64,000 bases of DNA from Chitinophagaceae bacterium PMP191F (GTDB lineage Bacteria; Bacteroidota; Bacteroidia; Chitinophagales; Chitinophagaceae). A program made the translations under genes and the position numbers. Positions 54,542 through 64,000 of this stretch are shown here, one piece after another. The notes beneath the pieces were generated by a model that worked only from the letters and a program-made list of their open reading frames with translations, was not told the origin of the DNA and searched no databases. The stretch spans positions 248,001-312,000 of the forward strand of contig LGYU01000016.1 in the NCBI GenBank assembly GCA_001302245.1, written 5' to 3'. Position 1 is the stretch's first letter. Every line of letters starts with the position of its first letter.

Positions 54542-56983
54542 TTACTGCTTTCCCGGCAGCAACTGCTTGAGCGATGATTGTGTTTTTTTAGTATTCTTAG
54601 CCAGTTGTGTAAAATTATAGGCAACCGTCAACCGGAAATTACGGGTGCGTGTAGCACTGAATGATTGTAAGATATAATTAGCTCCGTAAGTAAAGCTATT
54701 GTACTCCTGTTGGATAAAAGGATCAATAGCATTGAAAGTAACGATCAGTTTTTTGCTTAATAGTTTACGCTGTATACCAACATTCATAGCCAGACTGCTG
54801 CGCACTGTTCCCTGCGGATTGGCAAAACGGTTATAGGTAAAATTGCTGTTCACTACCCATACATCCGAAGGCACGAAATTGGAGTTGAAGCTGGACGTAA
54901 GCGAACCACCATTGCGGTATTTGTTCACTGTTTTATCAAACTCACTATACTGGTTAAAAGAATAACTGGCACTGAAATTTACCCGGAACTTCTTTGAAAA
55001 AGTATACCCGGCCCACGAGTTGATCTCGTATTCATGCCGGTCATCAATGTTCTGCCAGGTGGTTTGCGTGGTACCATTGGGTTGCAGTGTACGGATCTGG
55101 CTGAAGATATCCTGCACTACATTATATCCTACGCCCAGGTTAGCATAATACAGGGTACCCGTTTTTCCCACCACTACATCAAGGTTGTGCGACAAAGTAG
55201 GGTTCAGTTCAGGATTGCCAAAACGTATATTGTTCGGATCACTGTAATCAATACTGGGATTAAGATTACCGATACCCGGTCTGCGTATGGTTTTACGATA
55301 AGACATACTCAGGTTCAATATATTTTCCCAGCTTTTATTAAAATTCACAAAGGGCAGCCAGGTGAGATATTGGTTGTCAATTTCCGATTTATCGCGCAGG
55401 TCAAAATGCAGACTGGTATTCTCTGCAGTAATGCCACTGGTAATGTTCATGCCCTCAGCAATCACCTGCCGAACTGAAAAACGGATATTGCTGACAGTCT
55501 GTTTAAAACGGAAATCATTACTCAACAGCTCACTGCTTTCATACACATTATCCGGCTTACGCAGAAAACGCGAATCCAGTTCAACATGACTACCGGAGTA
55601 ATTGTAATAACCACCGGTTGAAAACGAAGTCTTTTTATTATCCAGCATTTTATCATAATTCACCCGCAATGAATAACCGGTACTCACATTTTCATTCAAT
55701 TGCTGTTGCGTTGAATCACGGCCCGTAATTGAATAATCCGGGTTGAGGTATTGCTGAAAAAACACACGTTCATTGGGATTGGATGAATAATTGGCCCCGG
55801 CAATGACACGCAGCGTTTCACCCGGTTTACGTCCCTTGTGCGTGTAAGTAACGTTCATTGCAGGATTGATACTCTCACCCTTTGTTGTTATATACCTGTT
55901 GCTGAGCCGGTAGATATTCTCTGTATGATCCAGGTTGGTGAATTCGTTATCACTGCGGTTGCGGAATATGTTCTGGTTGTATTGTACCAGCACATTGAGC
56001 ATATTACGAGTGTTGATATCATAGTCAATGCTCAGTCGTGCATTGGGACGTGTACTGCGATTGCGGTAACCATTGGTGGTATTGTAATAATTGACAGAAT
56101 CTTTATAAAAGTTCTGCCGTTTTGAATAGCCGTTACCCTGGACAATATTATACCCGGCACCGGCATTGAAGTTGATCGACAAACCTTTTTTACGGTAATT
56201 GAAATTGCTGTTGATACCGGCCTCACCTCTTGTACCGCCGGTCAGTGTGAGTCGTCCGCCCATGCCTACCTTACCTTTACGGGTAATGATGTTGATCACT
56301 CCTCCCTGTTCGTTGGCATATTGTGCAGGCGGATTGGTCATTACTTCAATACGTTCAATCATACTACCGGGCATTGATTCCAGGAAATCCTGTAACTGCT
56401 GCGCATTCAACTCTACCGGTTTATCGTCAATCAGGATTTTCGGTTCTTTACCTTTTACCACCATTTTGCCATCAGGATCAGTGGCTACCAGTGGTACATT
56501 TTTAAGCAATTCGCTGGCACTGGCACCGGCGCTCAGTGCAGATTCGCCGGCATTGAATGTAATATTGCCGTCCTTGCTCTGGATCAATGGTTTTTCTGCA
56601 TATACAATCACCTCGTTCAGTGCATCGGCAGTACCCGGCGTCAATACAATATCTGCCATATTAAAGTCATACCGTTCTGTACGGAGATGAATGCTATCTA
56701 TTACCCTGGGTTGAAAACCAATATTGGTTACCGACAACCGGTACCAGCCAAAGGCAATATCGGAAATGGTAAAATCGCCGTTTTTATCCGTCAGAATGGT
56801 CTTAACAGCTTTAGAAGTATCGGGCAACAGGAACAGTTCAACAGAAGCACCTGTCACGGCATTCTTTTTATCGTCGAGCACATTGCCGGTAATGATACCG
56901 GGCGACGATGAACGGGAAGTCTGGGCATATCCCGCCCCTGACAGTATAAGAACCAGGAAAACTGGCAGTAATAATTTGTGCAC
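54542..56983 (-). CDS. TonB-dependent receptor with carboxypeptidase-like domain (outer membrane beta-barrel family)
   Basis: About 813 residues. A signal peptide (HKLLLPVFLVLILSGAGYAQ) is followed by a carboxypeptidase-regulatory-like fold (GIITGNVLDDKKNAVTGASV), a plug-like region (PLIQSKDGNITFNAGESALS, MPGSMIERIEVMTNPPAQYA, GGVINIITRKG) and a large C-terminal barrel (OMP_b-brl_3 type). It differs from SusC in having no SusD partner. There is no ATG; GTG at 56983 or TTG at 56986 begins the signal peptide. The ligand is unknown. It is divergent from miaB. Confidence 0.9.
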   Translation of the reverse strand: MHKLLLPVFLVLILSGAGYAQTSRSSSPGIITGNVLDDKKNAVTGASVELFLLPDTSKAVKTILTDKNGDFTISDIAFGWYRLSVTNIGFQPRVIDSIHLRTERYDFNMADIVLTPGTADALNEVIVYAEKPLIQSKDGNITFNAGESALSAGASASELLKNVPLVATDPDGKMVVKGKEPKILIDDKPVELNAQQLQDFLESMPGSMIERIEVMTNPPAQYANEQGGVINIITRKGKVGMGGRLTLTGGTRGEAGINSNFNYRKKGLSINFNAGAGYNIVQGNGYSKRQNFYKDSVNYYNTTNGYRNRSTRPNARLSIDYDINTRNMLNVLVQYNQNIFRNRSDNEFTNLDHTENIYRLSNRYITTKGESINPAMNVTYTHKGRKPGETLRVIAGANYSSNPNERVFFQQYLNPDYSITGRDSTQQQLNENVSTGYSLRVNYDKMLDNKKTSFSTGGYYNYSGSHVELDSRFLRKPDNVYESSELLSNDFRFKQTVSNIRFSVRQVIAEGMNITSGITAENTSLHFDLRDKSEIDNQYLTWLPFVNFNKSWENILNLSMSYRKTIRRPGIGNLNPSIDYSDPNNIRFGNPELNPTLSHNLDVVVGKTGTLYYANLGVGYNVVQDIFSQIRTLQPNGTTQTTWQNIDDRHEYEINSWAGYTFSKKFRVNFSASYSFNQYSEFDKTVNKYRNGGSLTSSFNSNFVPSDVWVVNSNFTYNRFANPQGTVRSSLAMNVGIQRKLLSKKLIVTFNAIDPFIQQEYNSFTYGANYILQSFSATRTRNFRLTVAYNFTQLAKNTKKTQSSLKQLLPGKQ

Positions 56984-57117
56984 CAATCAAGTTTGAACCG
57001 GAAGTTAATGCCCCGTTATTAATTTGTAAAATCTAAACCGTTGAGCGGTAATATATCTGTACCAACGTTTTTGCCGTTACAACCTACTGCCATCCTGTCA
57101 TTGTAAGTGATTTTAGT

Positions 57118-57125
57118 TATCTTTG
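57118..57125 (+). promoter_or_regulatory. -7 promoter box for miaB
   Basis: TATCTTTG, identical to the mtaB -7 box, lies 25 bases before the miaB ATG. No good -33 element occurs at 20-base spacing. Confidence 0.5.
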
Positions 57126-57150
57126 CCGTTCAAAAAACGGAAAACTGCCG

Positions 57151-58572
57151 ATGTTGGACCTGACCATGCAAAAGACCCATGATGAAACCCGCCAGGGAGA
57201 GGCTTACGCGCCCTTCCGGCAAGACCCGAACGATTACGGTAAAAAATTCTATATAGAAAGCTATGGCTGCCAGATGAATTTCGCTGACAGCGAGATAGTT
57301 GCGTCCATTTTACAGGAAAGTGGTTTTGGCGCCACCCGCAATTTTGAAGAGGCAGACCTGATATTGATCAATACCTGTTCCATTCGTGAAAAGGCCGAAC
57401 AAACCGTTCGTAAAAGGCTCAGCGACCTGCGCGTTGTGAAAAAAGCCAATCCCGGGGCCCTGATCGGCGTACTGGGTTGCATGGCCGAACGTTTGAAAGC
57501 CAAATTCCTGGAAGAAGAGAAACTGGTAGACCTGGTAGTAGGTCCGGACGCCTATCGTACACTACCCGGCCTGATCACCGAAGCAGAAAGCGGTCAGAAA
57601 GCTGTGAACGTATTATTGAGCCGCGAAGAAACCTATGCAGATATTGCCCCTGTTCGCCTGGACAGCAATGGCATTACTGCATTTGTAAGTATTATGCGTG
57701 GTTGCAACAACATGTGTTCTTTCTGCGTGGTACCATTTACACGTGGCCGTGAAAGAAGCCGTGATGCACATTCCATTGTTGCAGAATGCCAGGACCTGTT
57801 TAACCAGGGTTATAAAGAAGTAACACTGCTGGGACAGAATGTGGACAGCTATTACTGGACTGATGAAACAACCAATGAAACCGTAACGTTTGGTCTGCTG
57901 CTGGAAAAAGTAGCATTGATCGATCCTTCATTACGTGTTCGTTTCTCAACTTCCCACCCCAAAGACATTACAGATGATGTACTGCATACCATGGCGAAGC
58001 ACGAGAACATCTGCAAATACATACACCTGCCTGTACAAAGCGGTTCCACCCGCGTACTGCAATTAATGAACCGTACCTATACCCGCGAATGGTATATGGC
58101 TAAAGTAAATCGTATCCGCGAGATCATTCCCGGATGCGGTATCAGCTCTGATATCATTGCCGGCTTCTGTACTGAAACAGAAGAAGACCACCAGGACACC
58201 CTGAGCATTATGGAGTATAGCCGCTATGATATGAGCTATATGTTCTTTTACAGTGAACGTCCCGGCACATTGGCCGCACGTCGTTACAAAGACGATATCC
58301 CGGAAGACGTGAAGAAAAGAAGATTACAGGAAATTGTAAACCTGCAGAACAGGCTTAGCCTTGAAAGCAATGAGCAGGACCTGGGTAAAACATTTAAAGT
58401 ACTGATCGAAGGCGATTCCAAACGCAATGAGAACGATTGGCGCGGCAGGAACAGCCAGAATAAAGTGATTGTTTTTCCAAAAGGCAATCATGCTTTGAAC
58501 AAAGGCAGCTATGTAATGGTTACAGTTACAGATTGCACACAGGCTACACTGATTGGTGAAATAGTAGCATAA
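57151..58572 (+). CDS. miaB: tRNA-2-methylthio-N6-dimethylallyladenosine synthase
   Basis: A 473-residue radical-SAM methylthiotransferase that converts i6A37 to ms2i6A37 in tRNA. The auxiliary cluster cysteines are Cys40 ([13 protein letters not shown]), Cys76 and Cys110; the SAM cluster is Cys185, Cys189 and Cys192 in [22 protein letters not shown] domain ends the protein ([20 protein letters not shown]). The gene heads a same-strand run with the sigma-54 activator, lptE and downstream genes; the gap to the activator start is 25 bases. Confidence 0.97.
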   Translation: MLDLTMQKTHDETRQGEAYAPFRQDPNDYGKKFYIESYGCQMNFADSEIVASILQESGFGATRNFEEADLILINTCSIREKAEQTVRKRLSDLRVVKKANPGALIGVLGCMAERLKAKFLEEEKLVDLVVGPDAYRTLPGLITEAESGQKAVNVLLSREETYADIAPVRLDSNGITAFVSIMRGCNNMCSFCVVPFTRGRERSRDAHSIVAECQDLFNQGYKEVTLLGQNVDSYYWTDETTNETVTFGLLLEKVALIDPSLRVRFSTSHPKDITDDVLHTMAKHENICKYIHLPVQSGSTRVLQLMNRTYTREWYMAKVNRIREIIPGCGISSDIIAGFCTETEEDHQDTLSIMEYSRYDMSYMFFYSERPGTLAARRYKDDIPEDVKKRRLQEIVNLQNRLSLESNEQDLGKTFKVLIEGDSKRNENDWRGRNSQNKVIVFPKGNHALNKGSYVMVTVTDCTQATLIGEIVA

Positions 58573-58597
58573 CATTCGCTGTTTTTTGCAGCATGCA

Positions 58598-59884
58598 ATG
58601 AACCCCTTTTTTCAGGAAACGTTTAAGAAAATGGACATTCAATCTATAAAAAATCGTTTTGGCATTATCGGTAGCTCACCTGGCCTCAACTTTGCACTGG
58701 GTGTGGCTGCACAGGTTGCCAATACAGACCTTACGGTATTGATATTTGGTGAAAGCGGTGTTGGTAAAGAAGTTTTTTCACAGATCATTCACGCGCTTTC
58801 AGCCCGCAAGCACAATCCTTTTATTGCCGTGAACTGCGGTGCTATTCCCGAAGGCACCATAGACTCCGAATTATTTGGTCACGAAAAAGGATCATTTACC
58901 GGGGCAGTAGATTCACGCAAAGGTTATTTTGAAACCGTGAACGGTGGTACCATTTTCCTGGATGAAATTGGTGAAATGCCACTGGGCACCCAGGCACGCC
59001 TGCTGCGTGTACTGGAAACCGGCGAATTTATCCGAGTAGGTTCTTCCAAAGTACAGAAAACAGATGTACGTGTTATTGCAGCTACCAATAAAGACCTGCT
59101 GACCCTAACACAGAACGGCAGGTTCCGCGAAGACCTCTACTATCGTCTCAGCACGGTTCCTATCCGCGTGCCTGCATTGCGCGACAGGCAGGAAGACATT
59201 CCTTTACTGTTCAGACGTTTTGCTGTTGACTTTGCAGAAAAATATAAAGCTGTGCCCATTCAACTGGATGAGGAGGCAAAAAATGTGTTAATTAACTACC
59301 CCTGGCCCGGCAATGTGCGTGAATTGAAGAATATTGCGGAGCAGATGTCGGTGCTGGCAGGTGATAAAATGGTAACGTCGCAGGAACTGAGCCGCTTTTT
59401 ACCGGCAGGTCGTGATAACAACCGGCTACCCATGATATCTCCTGCCGGCAATAGCAACAGTCATGAGTTTGCCAACGAACGGGAAATACTGTACAAACTC
59501 TTTTTTGACATGAAAAGAGATGTTACAGAACTAAAGAAAATGTTTGTGGAGATTTTGCAGAATCCCGGTACTGCAGCCGTACAGAACCAGGCATACCTGA
59601 ATGAACTGAAAGAATTTAAAAACAGTTCAAAAGAAGTATTGCCCACACCGGCATTGATGCAGCCCGTATCCGGATCACAACCGCCTGTAGTGTTCCATCA
59701 TGAAGACGATATTCATCACCACGAAGAAGTGGAAGAATCGCTCAACATCATGGACAAGGAAAAAGAGCTGATAGAAAAAGCACTGCGCAAACACAAAGGC
59801 AAACGCAAAGATGCTGCTCTGGATCTTGGCATCAGCGAAAGAACACTGTACCGCAAACTGAAAGAGTACGACATCAAGGAATGA
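58598..59884 (+). CDS. Sigma-54-dependent transcriptional activator (AAA+ and Fis HTH, no receiver)
   Basis: A 428-residue enhancer-binding protein. It has Walker A GESGVGKE (51-58), the sigma-54 contact loop as GSFTGA (98-103), Walker B GGTIFLDEIGEM, and PWPGNVRELKNI, followed by a linker and a Fis-type HTH at the end (ALRKHKGKRKDAALDLGISE). There is no N-terminal receiver or GAF domain, so it is not controlled by a two-component partner. ATG at 58598 is the first; ATG at 58631 (MDIQSIKNRFGIIG) fits homologues equally well. It lies between miaB and lptE with a 4-base overlap into the next frame. Confidence 0.93.
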   Translation: MNPFFQETFKKMDIQSIKNRFGIIGSSPGLNFALGVAAQVANTDLTVLIFGESGVGKEVFSQIIHALSARKHNPFIAVNCGAIPEGTIDSELFGHEKGSFTGAVDSRKGYFETVNGGTIFLDEIGEMPLGTQARLLRVLETGEFIRVGSSKVQKTDVRVIAATNKDLLTLTQNGRFREDLYYRLSTVPIRVPALRDRQEDIPLLFRRFAVDFAEKYKAVPIQLDEEAKNVLINYPWPGNVRELKNIAEQMSVLAGDKMVTSQELSRFLPAGRDNNRLPMISPAGNSNSHEFANEREILYKLFFDMKRDVTELKKMFVEILQNPGTAAVQNQAYLNELKEFKNSSKEVLPTPALMQPVSGSQPPVVFHHEDDIHHHEEVEESLNIMDKEKELIEKALRKHKGKRKDAALDLGISERTLYRKLKEYDIKE

Positions 59885-59925
59885 TGTCTGATAAAAATCA
59901 AAGCCTGAAATCAGCAATAAAAAAC

Positions 59926-60444
59926 ATGAAAATACAGACAGCCAAACCCTTTCTGATTGCAACGATTGGCCTGATAGCTTTGCTTTTCACGGGTTGCTAT
60001 TCTTTTAAGGATGTCAACTCCATTCCAGCCGACATTAAAACATTCAAGGTAAACTATATCGAAAACCGCTCGCGTGGTTATGTAAATCCGCAGCTCAGTC
60101 CGCAGTTGACCGACAAACTGCGTCAGAAGATCGTAAACCAGACCAGGCTTTCTCCTGTTCAGGGTGATGATGCGGATTATGATATCAAGGGCGAAATCAC
60201 CGATTATTCCGTTACAACTTCAGGTATATCACAACAACAGGCAGCAACGAACCGTTTAACTGTTTCCGTAAAGATCGTTTTCACCAACCGGAAAGATGAT
60301 AAAAAGAATTTTGAAGCAACAGTTTCCCGTAATTTCGACTTTTCGGCAAACCTGACCTTACAGCAGGCTGAAGCGCAGTTGATGACCAACATACTTCAGC
60401 AGGTGACAGACGAAATTTTTAACCGTATTTTTTCAAACTGGTAA
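59926..60444 (+). CDS. lptE: LptE-like LPS-assembly lipoprotein
   Basis: A 172-residue lipoprotein from the ATG at 59926: MKIQTAKPFLIATIGLIALL then FTGC lipobox. The mature part (YSFKDVNSIPADIKTFKV, NRSRGYVNPQLSPQLTDKLR, VQGDDADYDIKGEITDY, VSVKIVFTNRKDDKKNF) matches the Bacteroidota LptE family, which plugs the LptD channel that inserts LPS in the outer membrane. In-frame ATGs at 59881 and 59884 overlap the previous stop as ATGA but would give an unusually long region before the lipobox. Confidence 0.87.
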   Translation: MKIQTAKPFLIATIGLIALLFTGCYSFKDVNSIPADIKTFKVNYIENRSRGYVNPQLSPQLTDKLRQKIVNQTRLSPVQGDDADYDIKGEITDYSVTTSGISQQQAATNRLTVSVKIVFTNRKDDKKNFEATVSRNFDFSANLTLQQAEAQLMTNILQQVTDEIFNRIFSNW

Positions 60445-60452
60445 CCCGTTGC

Positions 60453-61529
60453 ATGCAACAGCATATTCAAACACTCGTAAAGCAAATTTTCCGCAAGGAT
60501 GATCTGAAAGATGTTACAGTGAATGAACTGGAACAGTTTACAGCCTCCTTTCCGTATGCCGCAGTAGGTCAGTTTCTGCTGGCACGCAAACTGAAAGAAA
60601 CCGGTAGCGAACAGTTTACCCACCAGGCCGATAAAGCATCATTGTATTTCAACAATCCATTATGGGCGCACTGGCAATTACAACAACAGGCAACTGCTGT
60701 TACCGAACCGGCACCTGTATTGCCGATTGTTACGCAGCGGGCAGAAGCGCCGGTACAACATGAGCCGGTGGTATCTGTGGTATCACTGGCCGAAGAAGCG
60801 GTAGAGCAACAGGAAATTCCCACCATCGCTACTCCTGAGGCAGATGCAACGATCAGCGAGGAACAACCGGAAATAATTCATAGCACAGAAACTGCTGAGG
60901 TTACAGATGTTCAGCCGGAAGAGGCCACCGAAGCATCATTACCGGAAACAGAAGTCATTACAGAGGCAATCGAACCTGGTGCTGACAGCCCGGCAACAGG
61001 CAGCAACAATACCTTACCGCCTGCAGAAGAGGATGATTACGAACCTGAGGAAAAAGAGGACGATACTAATGCCCCGCCGCTGCCGCCGCTGTTACAGGCT
61101 ACCGGCACCCCTATGCAAACGGTACAGGCTCCGGAAGAAGACCTTTTTGAACCCTATCATACCATCGACTACTTTGCTTCCCAGGGCATTAAATTGTCCA
61201 AAGAAGATACAGACACCATACAGGGCACGCTGGACCGCCAGTTAAAAAGCTTTACCGAGTGGCTGCGCAGCATGAAACGCATTGCACCGGTAGTGGTGGC
61301 AGCCGAGCGAGAACTGGATGACACTACCAATCAATCTATTGTGCAGATTGCCGAACATTCCGTATCCGGCAACGAAATTGTAACCGAGGCAATGGCCGAA
61401 GTTTGGGCCAAACAGGGCAACCTGCCACAGGCAATTGCCATTTACGAGAAATTAAGTTTGCAGAATCCCGCTAAAAACGCTTACTTTGCAGCCCGGATTC
61501 AAGAGGTGATTGCACAAAAACCGGACTGA
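60453..61529 (+). CDS. Hypothetical protein with acidic low-complexity centre
   Basis: A 358-residue protein I do not recognise by function. The N-terminal 80 residues are helical (VTVNELEQFTASFPYAAVGQ, FLLARKLKETGSEQF); residues 85-215 are rich in Glu, Thr, Pro and Ala and likely disordered; the C-terminal third is helical with DYFASQGIKLSKEDTD, FTEWLRSMKRI and a TPR-like end (EVWAKQGNLPQAIAIYEKLS, LQNPAKNAYFAARI). The position between lptE and secG suggests an envelope-related role. Downstream secG starts 46 bases later. Confidence 0.7.
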   Translation: MQQHIQTLVKQIFRKDDLKDVTVNELEQFTASFPYAAVGQFLLARKLKETGSEQFTHQADKASLYFNNPLWAHWQLQQQATAVTEPAPVLPIVTQRAEAPVQHEPVVSVVSLAEEAVEQQEIPTIATPEADATISEEQPEIIHSTETAEVTDVQPEEATEASLPETEVITEAIEPGADSPATGSNNTLPPAEEDDYEPEEKEDDTNAPPLPPLLQATGTPMQTVQAPEEDLFEPYHTIDYFASQGIKLSKEDTDTIQGTLDRQLKSFTEWLRSMKRIAPVVVAAERELDDTTNQSIVQIAEHSVSGNEIVTEAMAEVWAKQGNLPQAIAIYEKLSLQNPAKNAYFAARIQEVIAQKPD

Positions 61530-61575
61530 TACCGAACTAATTAGCTTAACAACACTATTTAAAAGCATAATTGCT

Positions 61576-61911
61576 ATGATTCTTTTCCTGATATTGATTG
61601 TTATTGCAGCAGTGGCGATGGCGTTATTTATCCTGATCCAAAACCCCAAAGGCGGTGGTCTGGCAGGTAATATTGCCGGTTTTAACAGCCAGTTTATGGG
61701 CGTAAAACAAACCACTGACGTGTTGGAAAAGGGAACCTGGGTACTTGCCGTGGTTATTGCATTGTTATGTCTTTGTTCTGCATTCTTTATTCCTAAAGGT
61801 GCTACCAGCAAAGTACGTGAAACCGGTGCAAAACCCGCTGCTACAGCACCTGCTGCTACGCAGTCTCCGGTACAGCAAGTTCCTGCTGCTCCTGCTCCCG
61901 CAAATCCCTAA
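61576..61911 (+). CDS. secG: Preprotein translocase subunit SecG
   Basis: A 111-residue SecYEG accessory protein from the ATG at 61576. Two membrane helices (MILFLILIVIAAVAMALFIL and TWVLAVVIALLCLCSAFFI) flank the conserved QNPKGGGLAGNIAGF loop. The C-terminus is an Ala/Pro-rich tail. The in-frame extension upstream is unlikely. A terminator follows at 61933. Confidence 0.93.
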   Translation: MILFLILIVIAAVAMALFILIQNPKGGGLAGNIAGFNSQFMGVKQTTDVLEKGTWVLAVVIALLCLCSAFFIPKGATSKVRETGAKPAATAPAATQSPVQQVPAAPAPANP

Positions 61912-61932
61912 ACATATTATCATCCGAAATAT

Positions 61933-61964
61933 GCAACCCTGTCTTTTTATGGCAGGGTTTTTTA
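61933..61964 (+). terminator. Intrinsic terminator after secG
   Basis: AACCCTG (61935-61941) pairs with CAGGGTT (61953-61959), with two further weak pairs, and is followed by a T run. It separates secG from mltG. Confidence 0.75.
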
Positions 61965-61990
61965 TTTATTTTAGAGTCAATCTATAACCT

Positions 61991-63043
61991 ATGTTGAAAA
62001 AACTGTTGTTCGGTTTATTGGCAGTGATCGTTCTGGCAGCAGCATTTATTGGCTGGCGTTTTTTTACATCCAACACCAACTTTGAACAGAAAGCAAAATA
62101 CCTGTACATCCGCACAGGACATGCTTCATATGCCGAAGTATTACAAACCATCCGCGATAGTGCTTACCTGAAAAATCCCGGCTCCTTCGACCTGCTGGCA
62201 GCAAGAATGGACCTTGCAGCGAAACTAAGTCCCGGTAAATACGAAATAAAAAAAGGTACCAGCATTTTTGACCTGGTCCGCATGCTGCGCAATGGCAGAC
62301 AGGTACCGGTAAACCTGGTGATCACCAAAGTACGTACAGAAGAAGACCTTGCTTCTTTAATAGGCAGAAAATTTGAATGTGATTCTGCATCCGTAGCAGC
62401 ATTCATGCACAACAATGATTCACTGAAAGTATATGGATTTGATTCAGCCACTGTAATCACAGGCATCTATCCCAACACCTATACTTATTTCTGGAACACT
62501 ACACCAGATGCGATCTTCAAAAAGCTGTTTGCAGAATATCATAAAGTATGGACAGACGAACGTAAACAACAGGCACAGCAACACAACATTACGCCCGCAC
62601 AGGCATATATACTTGCATCCATTGTAGAGGAAGAAACCGTTGTACAGCAGGACAAAGGTGATATTGCCAGCGTATACCTGAACCGTTTGCGTAAAGGCAT
62701 GCGGTTGCAGGCAGACCCTACCGTTAAATTTGCATTGAAGAATTTTGCACTGCGTCGCATTTATGAAAAACATCTTGCAGTAGAATCGCCCTACAATACT
62801 TATCGCAATACGGGTTTGCCTCCCGGCCCTATCTGTACACCATCTATAGCAACATTAGATGCTGTATTGCAGTCTCCTGCCACAAATTATCTTTACTTTG
62901 TAGCCAAAAGTGACTTCTCAGGGCGGCATGTTTTCAGTGAAACCTACGAAGAGCACCTGAAGAATGCCAGGGAATTTCAAAAAGCGCTGGATGTTCAGCA
63001 ACAGATCAGGGCTGCCCGTGAAGCAATTGATACGACGAAATGA
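61991..63043 (+). CDS. mltG: Endolytic murein transglycosylase MltG
   Basis: A 350-residue inner-membrane enzyme with one N-terminal helix (LLFGLLAVIVLAAAFIGWRF) and a periplasmic YceG domain that cleaves nascent glycan strands and sets their length. The catalytic glutamate is in ILASIVEEET (Glu213), followed by VYLNRLRKGMRLQADPTVKF, YNTYRNTGLPPGPICTPS and YLYFVAKSDFSGRHVFSETY. A LysM-like substrate region lies at about 35-125. Its stop overlaps the next start as ATGA. Confidence 0.95.
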   Translation: MLKKLLFGLLAVIVLAAAFIGWRFFTSNTNFEQKAKYLYIRTGHASYAEVLQTIRDSAYLKNPGSFDLLAARMDLAAKLSPGKYEIKKGTSIFDLVRMLRNGRQVPVNLVITKVRTEEDLASLIGRKFECDSASVAAFMHNNDSLKVYGFDSATVITGIYPNTYTYFWNTTPDAIFKKLFAEYHKVWTDERKQQAQQHNITPAQAYILASIVEEETVVQQDKGDIASVYLNRLRKGMRLQADPTVKFALKNFALRRIYEKHLAVESPYNTYRNTGLPPGPICTPSIATLDAVLQSPATNYLYFVAKSDFSGRHVFSETYEEHLKNAREFQKALDVQQQIRAAREAIDTTK

Positions 63044-64000
63044 CGAAGCTGGAACGCATTATATTGAACACTGCCCCTATCCGCTTTCTGATCGAGAAAA
63101 GCAAAAAGATCATACTGCCCGGGTTTGATCGTGTGCCCCTGTACGATGTTATCATTTTTTTCCTGGCACAGGTACGCAAAATAGGATTAACGGAAAGAGC
63201 TGCGGCCATCTCTTACAACTTCATTATGGCCATCCCTCCTACCTGTCTTTTCCTGTTCACGCTGATACCGCAATTGCCATTTATCCGTAAAAAGGCAATA
63301 CAATCACAACTGCATCGCATCATACAGGATATTATTCCGGCTAAAGAATATAATAAGAATATCAACGCATTTATTGATAGCTTTTTTGATAATGCACGTA
63401 TAGGGCTGCTGTCGTTTGGTTTTATACTGCTCATCTTTTTCGCCTCCAATGGTATGATGGGACTGATGCGCTCCTTCAACAAAAACTATATCGGCTTTGA
63501 ACGCAGAACAGGTTTACAGACCCGCTGGACGGCTATTAAACTCACCTCGCTAATCATGGGACTGGTGCTGCTATGCCTTATTCTGCTGATCATGCAGGGT
63601 TTTGTATTAAAAAACTGGATCGGCATTAAAAACCAGGGGTTGATCACCACCATCCGCACACTCAGGTGGCTGTTCATAGTAGCGCTTATTTTTTATGCTA
63701 TTGCATTCATTTACAAATATGCGCCGGCCATTAACAAACGATGGAAGTTATTTTCTCCCGGCTCAATATTGGCTACGTTTTTAAGTATCCTGGCCACACT
63801 GGGATTTTCATTTTTCCTGAACAACTTTGGAAAATACAACGCCCTGTACGGTTCAATTGGTACAGTCATTGCACTGATGGTTATTATTTATATTAATTCG
63901 CTGGTATTGCTGATTGGTTATGAACTGAATGTAAGTATTCACAGCCTTAAGGCACTGGCGCAGGAACGGCAGAAACACGAAGCAGAAGCCGCCGCTGTAT
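63040..64000 (+). CDS. YihY/BrkB-family inner membrane protein (3' end cut by window edge)
   Basis: About 320 residues are visible. The protein begins MTKLERIILNTAPIRFLIEK and carries the YihY core: GLTERAAAISYNFIMAIPPT, SFGFILLIFFASNGMMGLMR, then several membrane helices (LTSLIMGLVLLCLILLIM, WLFIVALIFYAIAFIYKYAP), SPGSILATFLSILATLGFSF and YGSIGTVIALMVIIYINSLV. The family was once called ribonuclease BN in error and its function remains uncertain. The ATGA overlap indicates translational coupling to mltG. Confidence 0.9.
   Translation, partial: MTKLERIILNTAPIRFLIEKSKKIILPGFDRVPLYDVIIFFLAQVRKIGLTERAAAISYNFIMAIPPTCLFLFTLIPQLPFIRKKAIQSQLHRIIQDIIPAKEYNKNINAFIDSFFDNARIGLLSFGFILLIFFASNGMMGLMRSFNKNYIGFERRTGLQTRWTAIKLTSLIMGLVLLCLILLIMQGFVLKNWIGIKNQGLITTIRTLRWLFIVALIFYAIAFIYKYAPAINKRWKLFSPGSILATFLSILATLGFSFFLNNFGKYNALYGSIGTVIALMVIIYINSLVLLIGYELNVSIHSLKALAQERQKHEAEAAAV

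Overview
The window is chromosomal DNA of a Bacteroidota bacterium, most likely from the family Chitinophagaceae (inferred from gene content; there is no rRNA in the window). Supporting signs are a SusC/SusD pair, a heavy-metal RND pump fused to a TolC-type outer membrane factor, a DUF2723 membrane protein, a DUF6660 protein, AraC regulators with multi-pass membrane domains, few Shine-Dalgarno sites, and several TAnnTTTG-type -7 boxes typical of the phylum's primary sigma factor. No tRNA, rRNA, CRISPR array, transposase or phage gene was seen.

Layout. 1-6.2 kb holds oxidoreductases (RibD_C/DHFR-like fragment, zinc alcohol dehydrogenase, aldo/keto reductase), a dead AraC fragment, a retropepsin-like protease, an alpha/beta hydrolase and a membrane AraC regulator. 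6.2-12.3 kb is a divalent-metal efflux locus: adaptor lipoprotein, CzcA-TolC fusion and a Cys/His-rich DUF6660 protein. 12.5-15.6 kb is an AT-richer cassette (SDR, SnoaL-like protein, divergent AraC regulator) lying between two gene remnants on the same strand, probably the two ends of one destroyed serine hydrolase. 15.6-24.8 kb has a hydrolase, an outer membrane beta-barrel, a GH92 C-terminal remnant, a DUF6886 protein, SusD, SusC and a membrane AraC regulator, which looks like an eroding nutrient-uptake locus. 25-34.8 kb has alkaline phosphatase, the DUF2723 protein, a VWA / ExbD-like / MoxR-type AAA trio and an ElyC-like protein. 34.9-47.5 kb is mostly housekeeping: murB, priA, plsC, mtaB, a DNA-3-methyladenine glycosylase, a REC-PAS-histidine kinase with a convergent response regulator, and a short SSB. 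47.6-49.3 kb carries three consecutive frameshifted genes. 49.4-64 kb has DinB-like, DMT and TauE/SafE proteins, a TonB-like protein and folC between inverted copies of an intergenic repeat, a TonB-dependent receptor, and then the run miaB, sigma-54 activator, lptE, a hypothetical gene, secG, mltG and yihY (cut by the window end).

The most informative signals beyond ordinary annotation are the cassette that replaced the middle of a gene, the inverted repeat pair around tonB-folC, the cluster of three adjacent frameshifts, the embedded signal peptide in the CzcA-TolC fusion, the VWA/ExbD/AAA trio with altered Walker motifs, and a folC promoter whose -33 box sits in the loop of the preceding terminator. 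I did not find clear evidence of an entirely new defence or mobile system; the VWA/ExbD/AAA trio is the nearest candidate for an under-described module.
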